Shown: in pieces, positions 1 to 10,720 of the stretch | Numbering within the stretch: position 1 is the stretch's first letter | Layout: each line of letters opens with the position of its first letter | Origin: Cunninghamia lanceolata | Lineage: Eukaryota > Streptophyta > Pinopsida > Cupressales > Cupressaceae | DNA length: 64,000 bases | Direction: 5' to 3' | Assembly: GCA_027924645.1 (NCBI GenBank) | Contig: BSBN01000763.1 | Location: 6,076,001-6,140,000 of the forward strand | Position numbers and translations under genes: made by a program | Notes under the pieces: model-generated | The model's input: the letters and a program-made list of their open reading frames with translations, nothing else | The model's database searches: none | What the model was told of the DNA's origin: nothing

Positions 1-445
1 GAAAGGAATTCAAAAGCCGCTGGAATCATTTTCTCTTTATGAAGCAATTCTTTCAGGAAGAAGGCAGGCAAGCTAGAATCATTTTCTCTTTATGAAGCCA
101 TTCGGCAAGCTGGAATCATTTGATCTTGATGAAGCAATTATTTAAGGAAGGCAAGCTGGAATCATTTCATCTTGATGAAGCAATTATTACCCCTTCACCA
201 TCGGCCCACCCGAAAATCCACCAAGGTTGAAAGGGAGGACTACTATTCAAGAAGAGGGTTGTGCCACATTTTATAGAGGGTAGACGCTTATGCAATCTAG
301 AATTGGTAGCCTTGCAACAAAGGCATTACCTACCGGGCTGGTTACAGCTGGCCCCATAGAATTAGGCGAGAACCGACAGAAAGCACCCGTAGGCAGGCAA
401 GCTAGAATCATCATTTGATCTTGATGAAGCAATTATTAACCCTGG
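1..445. repeat. Degenerate direct repeats, about 40-50 bp unit
   Basis: A unit containing GCTGGAATCATT (or GCTAGAATCATT) followed by a TTGATGAAGCAATTATT-like tail recurs near 19, 72, 109, 155 and 401. Spacing is irregular (53, 37, 46 bp, then a gap of about 250 bp). This is a decayed local duplication. No reading frame is conserved through it and no coding gene is visible. Confidence 0.6.
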
Positions 446-1079
446 CCCATTAGAATTGTAGGGCCCACTTTCAACAAACAAGTTTAGAGCCAACCAAAAA
501 TAATTGTAGCTAGCTAGGTAGGGGCCTAACCACACAGCCAAGACAAAAAGGACGAAGGTGCGTGCAGGGGACCTCTACTTATAGGTAGCACTACTGGTAC
601 TATGCAAGGAAGCTATAGGGATACTTCGAAAGACAGAAGAAAAATCATCTAGCCCCCTGGTTCTGTGCTAGAGAGAGGGACTCTACCGGCAGCATAAGGA
701 ATGAACCAAGGAACGAGCGAAGGGAAACACCAACGAACGAACGGAAACACCAACGAACAAAGGTATAGCCAACCACAATCAAAAGGGCACCATTCATATT
801 AGTTCTTTTTAAATTACACCATTCATATTACTTAACAATGGATTCTTTCATCAATGGTGGTCAAAGAAAGAAAGGCAACAACCACACTCTTCATCACTTA
901 TCGAGAGCGGCACCTATTTGAGAACGAAGAAGAGCCCCAGAGAAACAAGGAATAAGCAACAATTCAATTAACACTCAGAACTCCTCATTCCAATCACTAT
1001 ACATCACTACCTTTAGCTGCAATGGAACAATTTTGATTAGTTGCCAGGGAAGGAACAACCATTTGAATTTAGCAGCGCA
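446..1079. other. Intergenic, no gene seen
   Basis: No credible coding region, RNA gene or element end is visible. The stretch is purine-rich and holds short repeats of an AACGAACGAA/ACACCAACGAACG type around 700-770. A duplicated ATTCATATTA phrase occurs near 790-830. Confidence 0.5.
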
Positions 1080-1230
1080 TGAATGAAAGCTAACAGCCGC
1101 ACAGATCATTGCTTTTCAACAGCCGATAATCAAAGCTAACAGCCAATCATTCTTTTCAACAGTCGATAAGATAATCAAAGAAAGCTAACAGCCAATCATT
1201 GCTTTTCAACAACCGATAAGATAATTGACT
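1080..1230. repeat. Tandem repeat, 46-49 bp unit, three copies
   Basis: AAAGCTAACAGCC starts at 1086, 1132 and 1181. Each copy is followed by a CAATCATT...CTTTTCAACA...CGATAA block. The third copy ends in a GATAAGATAATTG tail. The unit length and order show a short tandem array. Confidence 0.75.
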
Positions 1231-2334
1231 ACGGAAGTTAGTGCTGCAAAATCAAGTGTTGCTACTTAAGAAAGAAAGAAGTGTTGCTGCTGCTGCTGAT
1301 GTGTTGCTGGTGTGCTGCTGAAGTGCTCATTAGTGAACAGTCGAGGGAGGGAGAGAAGGAGGCAGAGAGAGAAGTAGAGAGGGAGGCAGAGAGAGAGGCA
1401 AAGAGGGGGACTAAGCTTCAACTTATCACTCATTTATCAAATAGTAATCTAGTGCTAGTGCTATCTTTAGAAGCAAGCTGCAGGAGTCACAAAACCCGCC
1501 TGCCCACAGATCCAACAACTAGCGCAACCAGGTAACTATTATATGGCTTTCATTCAACTATCTATCGATGAGTTTCTCATGCATATTACGTATGTAATAT
1601 GAAGTTATCTCAATTATAGTTATCGTTCTAATCTGAAATATGGGTGAAACGACACATTATGAAAAGTTACCCAGCGTCATTATATTATTGAGAGTAGGAA
1701 ATAGGCTATCGATGCAATAGTCTCACCAGTGAGATAGTAACCATTTTGTAGGGTGAATGAATGACGTTGTAGTGAAGAATGCACTTCATTATTCTAGAAA
1801 CACACTTTTTTATAGCTATCTGAAATGATGAATTTATTCATTTATCAATGTGAGTATACAATATTCGTTCCAAATAACCTTTTATCCATTCATATTATTC
1901 TAGAATTACGTTTATTCCAAGGAATTCTCCGAGGAGAATTTCTCCAGAAAACTCAATAACCTTTTATTCATTTCTTTATTCATCTATCTATCTATCCATC
2001 TATTTATGCATCCCCATCGAAGTGTGGGAAGAGAGACTTAAGAAATAACCTTTTCTTTATTATTGGCAAATAGAACGGAAGAAGAAGTACACAAAAGTAG
2101 TCCAGATACTGCAAACAAACACTACACTAGCAATCCTTTCAGAAGCACATGCACACACAAGCAACCACACTCGAGCTACTCCTAGACGAGACAAATAGGG
2201 TCCCTTCTTCCCAAGTCAGGACTAGACATTGTACAAGAATAACACTTCACAAGAATTACACTACCAAACGAAAACATTCATGTACCAGATAATATCTGAA
2301 CCAAGAAAACAATGACAAATCCATTTCTGATTTC
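1231..2334. other. Intergenic, no gene supported
   Basis: Contains a low-complexity TGCTGC/GCTGCTG run and a GAGAG-rich run (about 1285-1400) that keep an 84-codon frame open by composition alone. A short TCTA microsatellite lies near 1980-2005. From about 1550 to 2000 the DNA is AT-rich. I see no domain, splice structure or promoter that supports a gene. Confidence 0.45.
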
Positions 2335-2988
2335 TTAAAGAAATCTTTCATGGCTCAATGCTGAATTCAAGGCCCCCATGCTTGTCCAACGGAGAACCTC
2401 GGTCCTTTGCCCTAGAAACTTTTCCACTGCTATGAGGAGCATATTCCATTTGTTGTAGAACTCCCGCTTGATGCCACCTTCGGGAAACGCATTTTCCAAC
2501 TCAGAAGCCATCCCTTCGATGGGAGCGTTCGAGTTGCAGATCGTAACTCATAGGCAGTAGAGCCCCTCATCGTTGTAGAATGCGAAGACGCGTATCTCAT
2601 GACAGATCCACAAATTGCAGAAGCCGGTCAGGAGAATTGTAAGAGGGTGGTGCCGCGGGAAGGTTAGGAGTATAAAAGGCCTAAAATCCTTCTTCCTGCG
2701 CCCACGACAGGTTCGAGAGTCCGGTGCAACATTCTTCGCTGCGTCTCCCAAAAAACTCCTTCTAACCATTCTGCGGATGGACGAGGCGGGATCCACGGGA
2801 TCTCTAACAGGTGAAACGGAGTGAGTGGGTGGGAAAATATTCCCAAGGATCACTCCTTCATTTCTGGTGGATGGGAGTAGGGCCACGGGACGTGAAACAG
2901 GTGGAACCACGGGACGTGGAACAGAGTCGGATGGTCGGTTATTCTTCCTCTTCCAGAGGAAGTTTCTTAAGGACGAAATGAAAGCCAT
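2335..2988 (-). pseudogene. Candidate small protein gene, one in-frame stop
   Basis: The frame starts at the ATG at 2988 (protein begins MAFISSLRNFLWKRK) and runs to TGA at 2548-2550. It then stays open in the same frame for 70 more codons to TAA at 2335-2337, about 217 codons in all. The TGA lies where CGA (Arg) would give a continuous protein, a typical C-to-T change at CpG. The N-terminal third is basic and rich in Pro/Arg/Ser; the middle has an Arg-rich patch followed by a hydrophobic stretch (HPLTILLTGFCNLWI); the C-terminal part is a well-formed mixed helix-like sequence (EFYNKWNMLLIAVEKFLGQR). I chose 2988 rather than the upstream Met at 3192 because a TATAAAG box sits about 75 bp upstream of it. 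Local GC is higher than in the AT-rich flanks. I do not recognise the family. It could be a recently broken gene, a gene copy, or a chance open frame in GC-rich DNA. Confidence 0.45.
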
Positions 2989-3061
2989 GGAACAAGAACA
3001 GAGTCGTGTGGATGAAATCAGGTGGGATGTGAGATGGAAATAACCAGGATCGAGAGGTGGC

Positions 3062-3069
3062 TTTATAGT
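3062..3069 (-). promoter_or_regulatory. TATA box candidate for the 2335-2988 frame
   Basis: On the minus strand the bases read CACTATAAAGCC, a good plant TATA box. It lies about 75 bp upstream of the ATG at 2988, leaving room for a leader of roughly 45 bases. Position and quality support the start choice, but no transcript evidence is available. Confidence 0.4.
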
Positions 3070-3189
3070 GGATGGGATGGAGTGAAGCCAAAGTTTGGAA
3101 TGAACTCTGAAGATATTCCCATTTCCCATCTCTGATTCCTCCTTCCTCAAATAGTAAAAGTCTCTATCTTTGAAGGGATTCCTCCTTCC

Positions 3190-6100
3190 CAAAATAGAAA
3201 AACTCTGACCTCCTGGACCTCTGCATTTTCTTAGATACAGGATGGAATCGGTATTGATTAGTGGGAAGGAATCAGTACCTAAAAAAGGGAGGAATCGGTA
3301 TTGGTGGTGGGAAGGGATCAGTACCTATTTCAGGAGGGAAGAGTGGGAGGAAAGGAACTGAACTAACTGATGGAACTGAACTGACTACAAATAGCAGGTT
3401 CCAGCTTCAAGGCTCTCCATTGATTCCCGCCATATCGAGGGGATAGGGAAATCGACGATTCTGGCTTGACTATCCTATCCGTGCGATTGCAGAGGCATCA
3501 CCGATGGAAATAGCTATTCAGAGATAGTGATATGATGGAACAATCGAAGTAGTATATGGTGGGTGAGGAAGGACTATTCAAATTGGTGCATTTCTGGGAA
3601 ATCTGACAACCTTCTGTTTAATCAATATCTATCAGAGAGGAGTGTGGGGCATAGTGTCGTCCTCCGTCTTGGAATCAATCGAATAGTAGGGCCCTCTCTG
3701 GCATGTTACGTATAGAATCTGGTTACTCATATGAATGAAGTGAATATGAGGGATTACCATCAGCATTTCAATGAAACTTATCTATCGAATTAATGCTATC
3801 CCAACGAGGTAGCTCCTTAAGGACCCATACAACTAATTGCCTAGGAAGGGTAGTCCTTCATTGGATTGTTGTTGCCCCACCCGCTAAGAGAAGGAAAGGA
3901 TAAAGAACTATAGTTTAGGTAGGTAGGCTCCAGTCGACGTTCGAGACTATAACTATTCACTCTTTCGGGTAGTCAGTCCGGTTGCCCATCTATTCATCAA
4001 CCGAGGGTGTCTATCCAGAGAGAATGTAACTATTCAGGGGGTGAAAACTATAGCTAGGCTAGGGTGGGAGGGAGTTTGATGAAAGTATTCTTTGGGTGGG
4101 TGGGCTAATTCAGACCTTCTGGATGGATAGCCCTACCTTCTGCTAGATGGAAAACAATAACAATATCATGGAGTTGAAGCTCAAAGAAGGTATAAACCCC
4201 TAGTATGGAGTTGAAGCTCGTTACTCACCCCCGGTTCGTCTAACTAATTCAGATGACCAGCCTTCACCGGGGAGGCCAGATCCAAAGTTTCTATCTTGTG
4301 GGGCTAACTCTAATTGTTTATGTGCTATGATGTTGGCTGGTAGGGGGCACATGAAGTTTGGGGACCTCGAGCTATGTTTAGAAAGTATCAAAGTCAAGAT
4401 ACCCATGCGAGCTAACCTCAGTATCGAAGAATTCTAGTTGAGGCATCTCCGTGTGGCCATTTGATTTTCTTAGTCCCATGTGGGATGGAGCCTCATTAAC
4501 TATAGTTGGAGCCCTAGCCTAACAAAGTTGGAGAATTGGGTGAGAGGATTTAGCATCCATCCTTGCCAGGACTAATCGGAATTCAACAACTATGGCAACC
4601 AGTTCAAATTGGTTGGCCTACCTTTCTCATTGGATGTCTTGCCTCCCATGCTTGTCCTTCCCAGCCTACACCCCCGATCGAACGAGCGAGCGATAATTAG
4701 CTCTATTTTGGGATAGCTAGCCTGGGGAAGCTGCTGGACTGATGCCCCACCCACTCTTGATGGTAACACCTAACTAAAGGAAGGGCAGCTCAATGGCTAA
4801 ACTTGAGATACCTCCCGGCTCAACGTTTCTACCGACTACAATTCCTTGCCTGGGGGATCTCCTGTCCTCCCACCATGTTCAGTGAAGGTTGTCAGCTAAA
4901 GGAAGGTTGGAAGGCAAGTTGGAGATGCTAACCAAGGGTGAAGGATGGAGGGATATTGATTGTCTATTGGCAAGAAAGGAAGGCAAGCTCGAGGGATAGT
5001 TACTGTTACTGGTTGTTTTTGCCCATCCATCCATAAGATAGCAGGTTAGTGGTAGCATTGGGATAGCAAGTTAGTTCAAGGAGTTCAACCAATGGGGGTG
5101 GGTCCCTCAGGTTCGAGCATAGTTGATGGAGGTGCCTAGAGAAAGTAGTTGATGGAGGAAGTAATGAACTCCCTCCCTAATTTCAGCTGTAGTTAACACC
5201 CCCAGCTTCACGGAGGCAAGACCTTCACGAGGAGCGCTGGTCCTCCTCATTGGGGAGTGCTGGTTAAGATATCGACATTACAACTATATCTCCCACCCAA
5301 CCCCGGGCTATCTATCCTACTTTCGGAAGGAAGGTCGCATGGGAGCTAACATTCTTTCTTTCCTACTCTGGCCATCCATTCTTTCTTTCTTGTCGGATGG
5401 ATGCTCTCCCTCAACAACTCCAATTAGGTGGCTGGAGGATGGGTGAGATTGAGTTCCAACTCCAAACTATTTAGAGGAGATTAGGTGGGTGGCTGGAGCA
5501 ACTATCCCTCAACAACTATGTGATCGCTCATCTACGTAATACCCTCGGATGGGACAATCAGATGGGAGGACAAGCCAGAAGTAGACTATCTTCCGTGGGT
5601 TGGGCAAGGTGTTCCATTCCTACCAGACAGGCCTAGCTTTCTTTCCTCCGGCTATAGCTAGAATGAGATCCTTGTTCAACAACCGTAAGTGAGGCTCCTA
5701 ATGGACAAGCTTCCCGAGGGTTCTAGGTAAACCCTCGATTAGGAGGTGGTGTGTGCTATCCATCGGTTAGAGTCTTTCCATTACTCATCGATGGCAGGAT
5801 GAGTGAATTACTCACCGATGGCAGCCAGAAGGATAGTAGTTGTGAACAGAGAAACAAAGTGAGTTAGGCCAGTAGTTAGGAAGGATGGCCAACATGGATT
5901 ATGGCTTGATTCAATCAAGCCCAACTATATGGATTATGCAGTCGAGCGAGCCCTAGTCGAGAGTAGTCCTCTTGTCCTCCCATCCGTGTAGGACTCTACC
6001 TTTCTTTCTTTCGGGAAGGGAGTTCTTTCTTTTGGGAAGGGTACCTGGCTCAAGGAAAGGTCCAAATGAACCCTAGGGATGGGTGGGGAGAGGTAGTTGG

Positions 6101-6740
6101 GAGGCAGGGAGTTCAACCCGGCACAGCTAGAAATAATAGCTAGTCCTCAGCTGGACCGAAACCCTAGAAGGTTGTTTCAGAATTCAACAACTATAGGAGG
6201 ACGGAAGGAAGGTCGCATGGGAAGGAAGAGAAGTCAACTGCTGAGCTACCGGTGGTGGAGGAAGTTAGGTCCCCCACAACTTAGGCATCTACCAGCTATG
6301 AGGGGGTGAAGGGTGGCTGGTTGGAAGGTGGTACCTGAGCAACTGTTGGATTGGTCAAGGGAAGGCCCAACCTCCCATTTAGAAACTTATACCGGGTGTC
6401 CTTAAATTAGACTGTAGGAGGAAGGGACTGAAATTAGACTGTAGGATTGGGGGCGCACCCCAGATTGACTTAATTAGCCTAATATCAGGAATTACTATAT
6501 TGGAAGATTATCCGGTGCCCCTAGCCCATCAGTAGGGAGTTCTAGTTCCGCCCACCCCGATCATTATGATAGTTTGTTCAACCGGAAGGAAGTAGATTGA
6601 TTGTTTGGCTATTGGAAGTTAGGGCCTTCACCCCCGGTAGGAAGTTCACCCCCAGGTAGGAAGGAGTAGCTCCTCATTAGGAAGGATGGATGTACTTTGT
6701 TTTGATTGGCCGGAAGGAAGGAAGACTAGTTCGTTCATCA
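3190..6740. other. GC-richer, tetramer-rich tract without recognisable genes
   Basis: About 3.5 kb of balanced-GC sequence built of recurring short words such as GGAAGG, GGTAGG, GGATGG, AACTAT, CCCACCC and TCCTTC on both strands. Frames here are short, overlap on both strands and carry no domain I know. The tract ends abruptly near 6740, where the DNA becomes strongly AT-rich. It could be an old organellar insertion, decayed satellite-like DNA or degenerate intergenic sequence; I cannot tell which by eye. Confidence 0.5.
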
Positions 6741-7480
6741 ACTAAAGATACATATTCTATTTTCAAAATGCATAAATTTTTATAACTACTCATAATTTTA
6801 GCAATTTATTTTGCCACACACACAATTATCTAAAATAATAAATAAATAAATATAAATTCTTTCCTTCTAATACAATTTTAATAAAAACCAATAAATAAAT
6901 TAATTAATACTACTTTTATTTCACTAAGAGCATTTTAATATTTAGCTAACAATTTAATTAAATGGCAACTATAAAACATAAGATGATTTTCTTTTCTACC
7001 AAAAATAAGAAAGCAAATTATCAACATAATTTGTGTATGCAATGACAATGCAACTATAATGCAAACTAGGTGCCTATGTGTGCAAATTCCTTTCACCACA
7101 GTCACCATCAATCGACTAGACACCCCCTCCTCGATGATACTCTTTCTCCATTGAGAGTGTATTCATGTCATGCACATGAGTCAAAATTAGTCAATGATAA
7201 TTAAAATAGTAATATTTAATTGAAAATTAGTTATTGAGAAAAGGGGTTATGACAGATCAGTAGCTTGAAATTGAGCACCATTTTTAGCAAAAGTTAATAT
7301 TTTCACATTTCCCATCTATCGGACCTACTTGCATTGTAAAACACACTAAGTTATAAAGTGCCATAATTGGGGGGGAATCAAGCAAAGGGGGTTATATGCA
7401 CTAATCTATATAAAGTGCCACCAAAACAAATCAAAGGGGGGGATCAAAATAGTCAAGGGAGGGTTTCATTGAGTTGTTTT
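6741..7480. other. AT-rich intergenic, no gene seen
   Basis: Begins with poly-A/T-rich DNA (6760-7000). It then holds G-run words (GGGGGGGAATCAAGC near 7371, AAAGGGGGGGATC near 7434) that resemble plant retroelement polypurine tracts. No element end could be anchored to them. Confidence 0.45.
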
Positions 7481-7609
7481 AAGCACTCCTATATTTCAAT
7501 TAGTTTTTCTTCCTAGCTATCCAAGTCTGCAACATAAGTCTCATCTACATGGTTTTATAAGTGTGATCAAGTCTAACTCCAAGAACTTCTATTCATATTA
7601 TGACCTTGA

Positions 7610-7850
7610 AAACACCCAATGAGGTCTGTATAGCTCTTTGGGAAGGTCACTGAACAAAGAAGTCATGAGCTAGAAAAAGACCTCATAATTATAAGTCCAA
7701 GAGACTCTAATACTATAGAGGATTATGTCACATAATTTAACCCAATGAGGTTGCAACTCAATGAATGTGGGATAGAAAAGAAAGATGACCAACTCATCTT
7801 ATCAACACTTTCTAAGTTGGGTCCTCAATACTCTGTCTTTGTTTAAAAAA
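7610..7850 (+). pseudogene. Copia gag (UBN2-type) fragment
   Basis: Translation around 7755-7845 gives ECGIEKKDDQLILSTLSKLG followed by PQYSVFV. That is the conserved C-terminal part of the UBN2/Retrotran_gag domain in plant copia elements, which forms the capsid. Upstream the same sense carries weaker matches broken by stops (PNEV..., EDYVT*FNPMRLQL). After about 7850 the similarity ends. Only a fragment remains, and it cannot make a functional capsid. Confidence 0.65.
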
Positions 7851-8235
7851 GATGACAGACACAAGGATATACAAATATGGGGAGAGTAAAAACCATAAAT
7901 TCCAAAATAGGACAAAAAGAAAGATTGATAATGCTCCTATTGTACATAAGCAGCTTCCAAATTCATCGCAGAAGAAGATTGAAATTAGTTGAACCTTTGC
8001 TTCTATATATTTCAAGAGTTGCTTCACAGAAGGCTTCCAGAGAATCTTCAAAGCAGGACTTCATTGTAGCCACATGACATGCAATTTTTCACTTTTCTCT
8101 CTTTTGGAGGGTAGTTTTTTCCCACAAGGTTTTCTACCTTGTCTCCACTTCATGAAAGATATTTATTGTATATGGGTACCTGATCAGGCCTAGTTGTCGG
8201 GACCCATCTTTATTGTGCCCACCTAAGCTGTGCTT

Positions 8236-8596
8236 AAAGGGGGGTGTTAGTGTAGAAATATTATTTAATTATATTATTATTCTACACTTTGTATTAAGCC
8301 ACCTTATGTGGCGATGTACTGTCACTTAGATAGTTGGTCAAACTCTTCTAAGTCATGTGGCACTCCTCTTTCTCCACTTAGAGAAGCATACTCGCCACTT
8401 TGCACTTGAGTGCATGAGTCAACTCCTTCTAAGTTTCAAACTCCTCACTCTATATGTACATCTTATTTCTATTGTAAATTTATTTCTTTGTGAATAACAT
8501 TGAAGATCATTTGTTCTCATTCTTCGTGTTTTTCTTTGCATGTGATTTTGTAGATTCAATGCCTTCATTGATCCAGTTGATCTGCCATCTTCAACA
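8236..8596 (+). repeat. Copia 3' LTR with adjoining polypurine tract
   Basis: A purine run AAAGGGGGG (8236-8244) immediately precedes TGTTAGTGTAGAAATATT at 8245. The presumed LTR ends in CTTCAACA at 8596, giving TG...CA ends with TGTTA/CAACA-like inverted termini and a length of 352 bp. The copy of repeat R restarts at the next base, which supports the right boundary. Confidence 0.6.
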
Positions 8597-10035
8597 AGGC
8601 TGAGTATAGAAATCATCCTTAAAGGCTAATTTCCTTTATGTGGTCCATGTGAGAGCCCCATACATTTTCCCCCAATAAGTAAGCATGTAGCACCAACAAG
8701 AAGAAACAATATCTTTCCCCCAAGTGACAAGATCAAGTGAAAGGAATGAAAAGAATGTGAACATAGCATAAAAATTCATATATGATGTTCTAAAATCTTG
8801 AAACGTGTATAGATATTAAATAGTAAATCCATAAAATTCATGAGTGTGTTGGCATATCTAAATAGGATCAAGACGTGTGTCATATGAATCTATGCCCCTT
8901 GCAAATATCCATTAAAAGGCCATTTTACATAGAGGATGATGTATGTTCATGGATTATTTCTCTAAGAACAAAAGTATTATACAATGGTGACATGTTTGAT
9001 ATATGATTTGAAAGAAGAAACTTGAATTCTATGTCTTGGCTTTCATGTCCTTGTTCTTTAGATGCTTGAGTGAATATTTTTTAGTACATGTCTCCTTCAT
9101 GTTTATCATGAGTGATGCTTTATGTGTAGCATCAATATATGGTGTGTTATATGTATCATTTGAATTTTCATCAAAAAATATTAATCATCAGAAAATATAT
9201 CAACCATTTCATCAAAATAATATATTAATCTATTTTCATTTGACTAAAATCATCAACCACCATTTCATTAGATATAGATTATTTTGTTCCATGGCCCCCT
9301 TGAGTAATGGTTGATATCAGTTTTATAAATACCTATTTTGGATTATGTTAATGCTATTATTAGATTATATTATTTTTATAATTGGTTCCACTAACATGAT
9401 AGTATTAGATTCCATTAATGAAATTATTAGAATTCAATAATGGAGTTATGGGATTTCCTAATAAACTTATTTAGATTTAAACAAAAAAATTATTGGATTT
9501 CATTATTCTTGCAATAAATTTCCAATAACTTCATTATTAAATTACAAAAATCTAGTCATATATCAATATACATTTTTTAAAATATCTTGGTTAGAGATGT
9601 GATGGGAATTTATTATGTGCTATGCTCAACTAATACACTAGGATATTGTGGATGAGAAATAAGAGATTTTACTTAATTCCTTTCCAACACTTAATTGAAA
9701 GTTGATTTGCAACTAGATTAAAATTTCTCAAAATTAATTTGAGTCTCCAAATAATAGAGAGTTTTTTTGCAATTTTCTGAAAAGCAGAATGATTAAATCA
9801 CAAAAAGGAGACTTCGTCACAAAACAATAATGAAAATAGAAACTGTTGTTAAGAGGAGCGAGTCTCAACCTCAGACAAAAGCACGTCGCATGGATGTCTA
9901 TGCCCTACACTGTCATTCATACGGTACAGTATAGTCAGTTAGTGTAGTTTGTTTCAGTTTCTATATTTCTAGTAAGTTCCAGATTAACTAGTAGGTTTTC
10001 TTGATGACCCTCAACCAAACCTCTATGCATTTTGT
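8597..10035. repeat. Dispersed repeat R, copy 1
   Basis: About 1.4 kb that matches 28123-28477 plus 35829-36885 along its whole length. Copies agree from AGGCTGAGTATA on the left to CCTCTATGCATTTTG on the right. A partial third copy is at 52549-52717. Copy 1 carries an extra stretch of about 45 bp near 9170-9215 (repeated ATCAT/CATCAA words) that copy 2 lacks. It has no coding potential. It may be part of a gypsy LTR or 3' untranslated region in minus orientation, since a minus-strand integrase remnant follows directly, but I could not define LTR ends. Confidence 0.7.
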
Positions 10036-10074
10036 CAGCATTTTTATAGGTTTTCTTGATGACACTATTGTGGG

Positions 10075-10720
10075 ATCACCCCTACACCTTGGTGTTTGGT
10101 GAATTTTTCTAAAATTGAATCCCTCTTTTCTTCTAATTGTAATAGGTTTAACAGTCTAGCCTCTACTTTATCACCAACCTCTAAGTAATCTTTCATAAAT
10201 TACAAAATTAAAATCTTAAGGCTTACTACAAAAACTGAATCAAGACCATACACTAAATGATAGGGAGATGCCTAAAGTGGCCTTGATTTTAATTCTACCA
10301 GCCCATAAAGCAAACTTTAACTAGGTGTGCCAATCTCTCAGATTCTTATGTAAGAATTTCTTAATAACTTCAATCAGATTCTTATTAGTAGATTTAGCTA
10401 CTCCATTGTCTTGAGGATAATAATTAGAAGAAAAATGAGTATTACCTTGTGATCATAAGCCCATAGGTATTCCAAACCTAATTATAATGTATTCCTCAAG
10501 GAGCTTAATGACAACATTCATAGTACAATTCTTAGAAAGCTTGTGCTTCCATCCAACATGTGTAGTAGTTTGTTGTTATGAGTATAGGGCCCTGAGAATT
10601 TGATGTGTTGTAGCAACTCCAGAATCATGACCAGTGCCAAATTTCCTATGGAAATCTACTAAAACTTACATTGCTTCTTCTTTATTTAAGTAGCTTAGAT
10701 ATATCCCTTCATGTTTTTTT
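10075..10720 (-). pseudogene. Ty3/gypsy integrase remnant
   Basis: Minus-strand translation gives, in order, VIKLLEEYIIIRFGIPMGL, then YYPQDNGVAKSTNKNLIEVI, then DWHT*LKFALWAGRIKIKAT and SPYHLVYGLDSV. These are the middle-to-C-terminal blocks of a plant gypsy integrase core: the Q-x-N-G region with the Glu-containing helix, the ALWA block, and the PYxLVYG block. The Glu expected in the catalytic helix reads as Lys (VAKSTN). Stops and small frame changes interrupt it. No reverse transcriptase is visible on either side. The lineage looks like the Athila/Tat side of Ty3/gypsy from the ALWA/LVYG style, an inference only. Confidence 0.7.

Larger units (their letters stand above)
7480..8596 (+). 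mobile_element. Ty1/copia element remnant, internally deleted
   Basis: Two copia landmarks lie close together in the same orientation: a gag fragment (about 7610-7850) and a 3' LTR with polypurine tract (8236-8596). The protease, integrase and reverse transcriptase that should separate them are absent, so most of the interior is deleted. No matching 5' LTR was found upstream. Repeat R resumes immediately after the LTR end at 8597, so this element appears to have inserted into, or been joined to, that repeat. Confidence 0.6.

Noticed and set aside
1281..1535. 84-codon plus-strand ORF with a Leu/Cys start and Glu/Arg repeats
   Set aside because: It is kept open by TGC/CTG and GAGAG low complexity; no domain, promoter or homolog could be argued.
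4221..4406. 61-codon minus-strand frame and other frames of 60-70 codons in the GC-rich tract
   Set aside because: The length is expected by chance at this composition; no start context, domain or codon pattern supports them.
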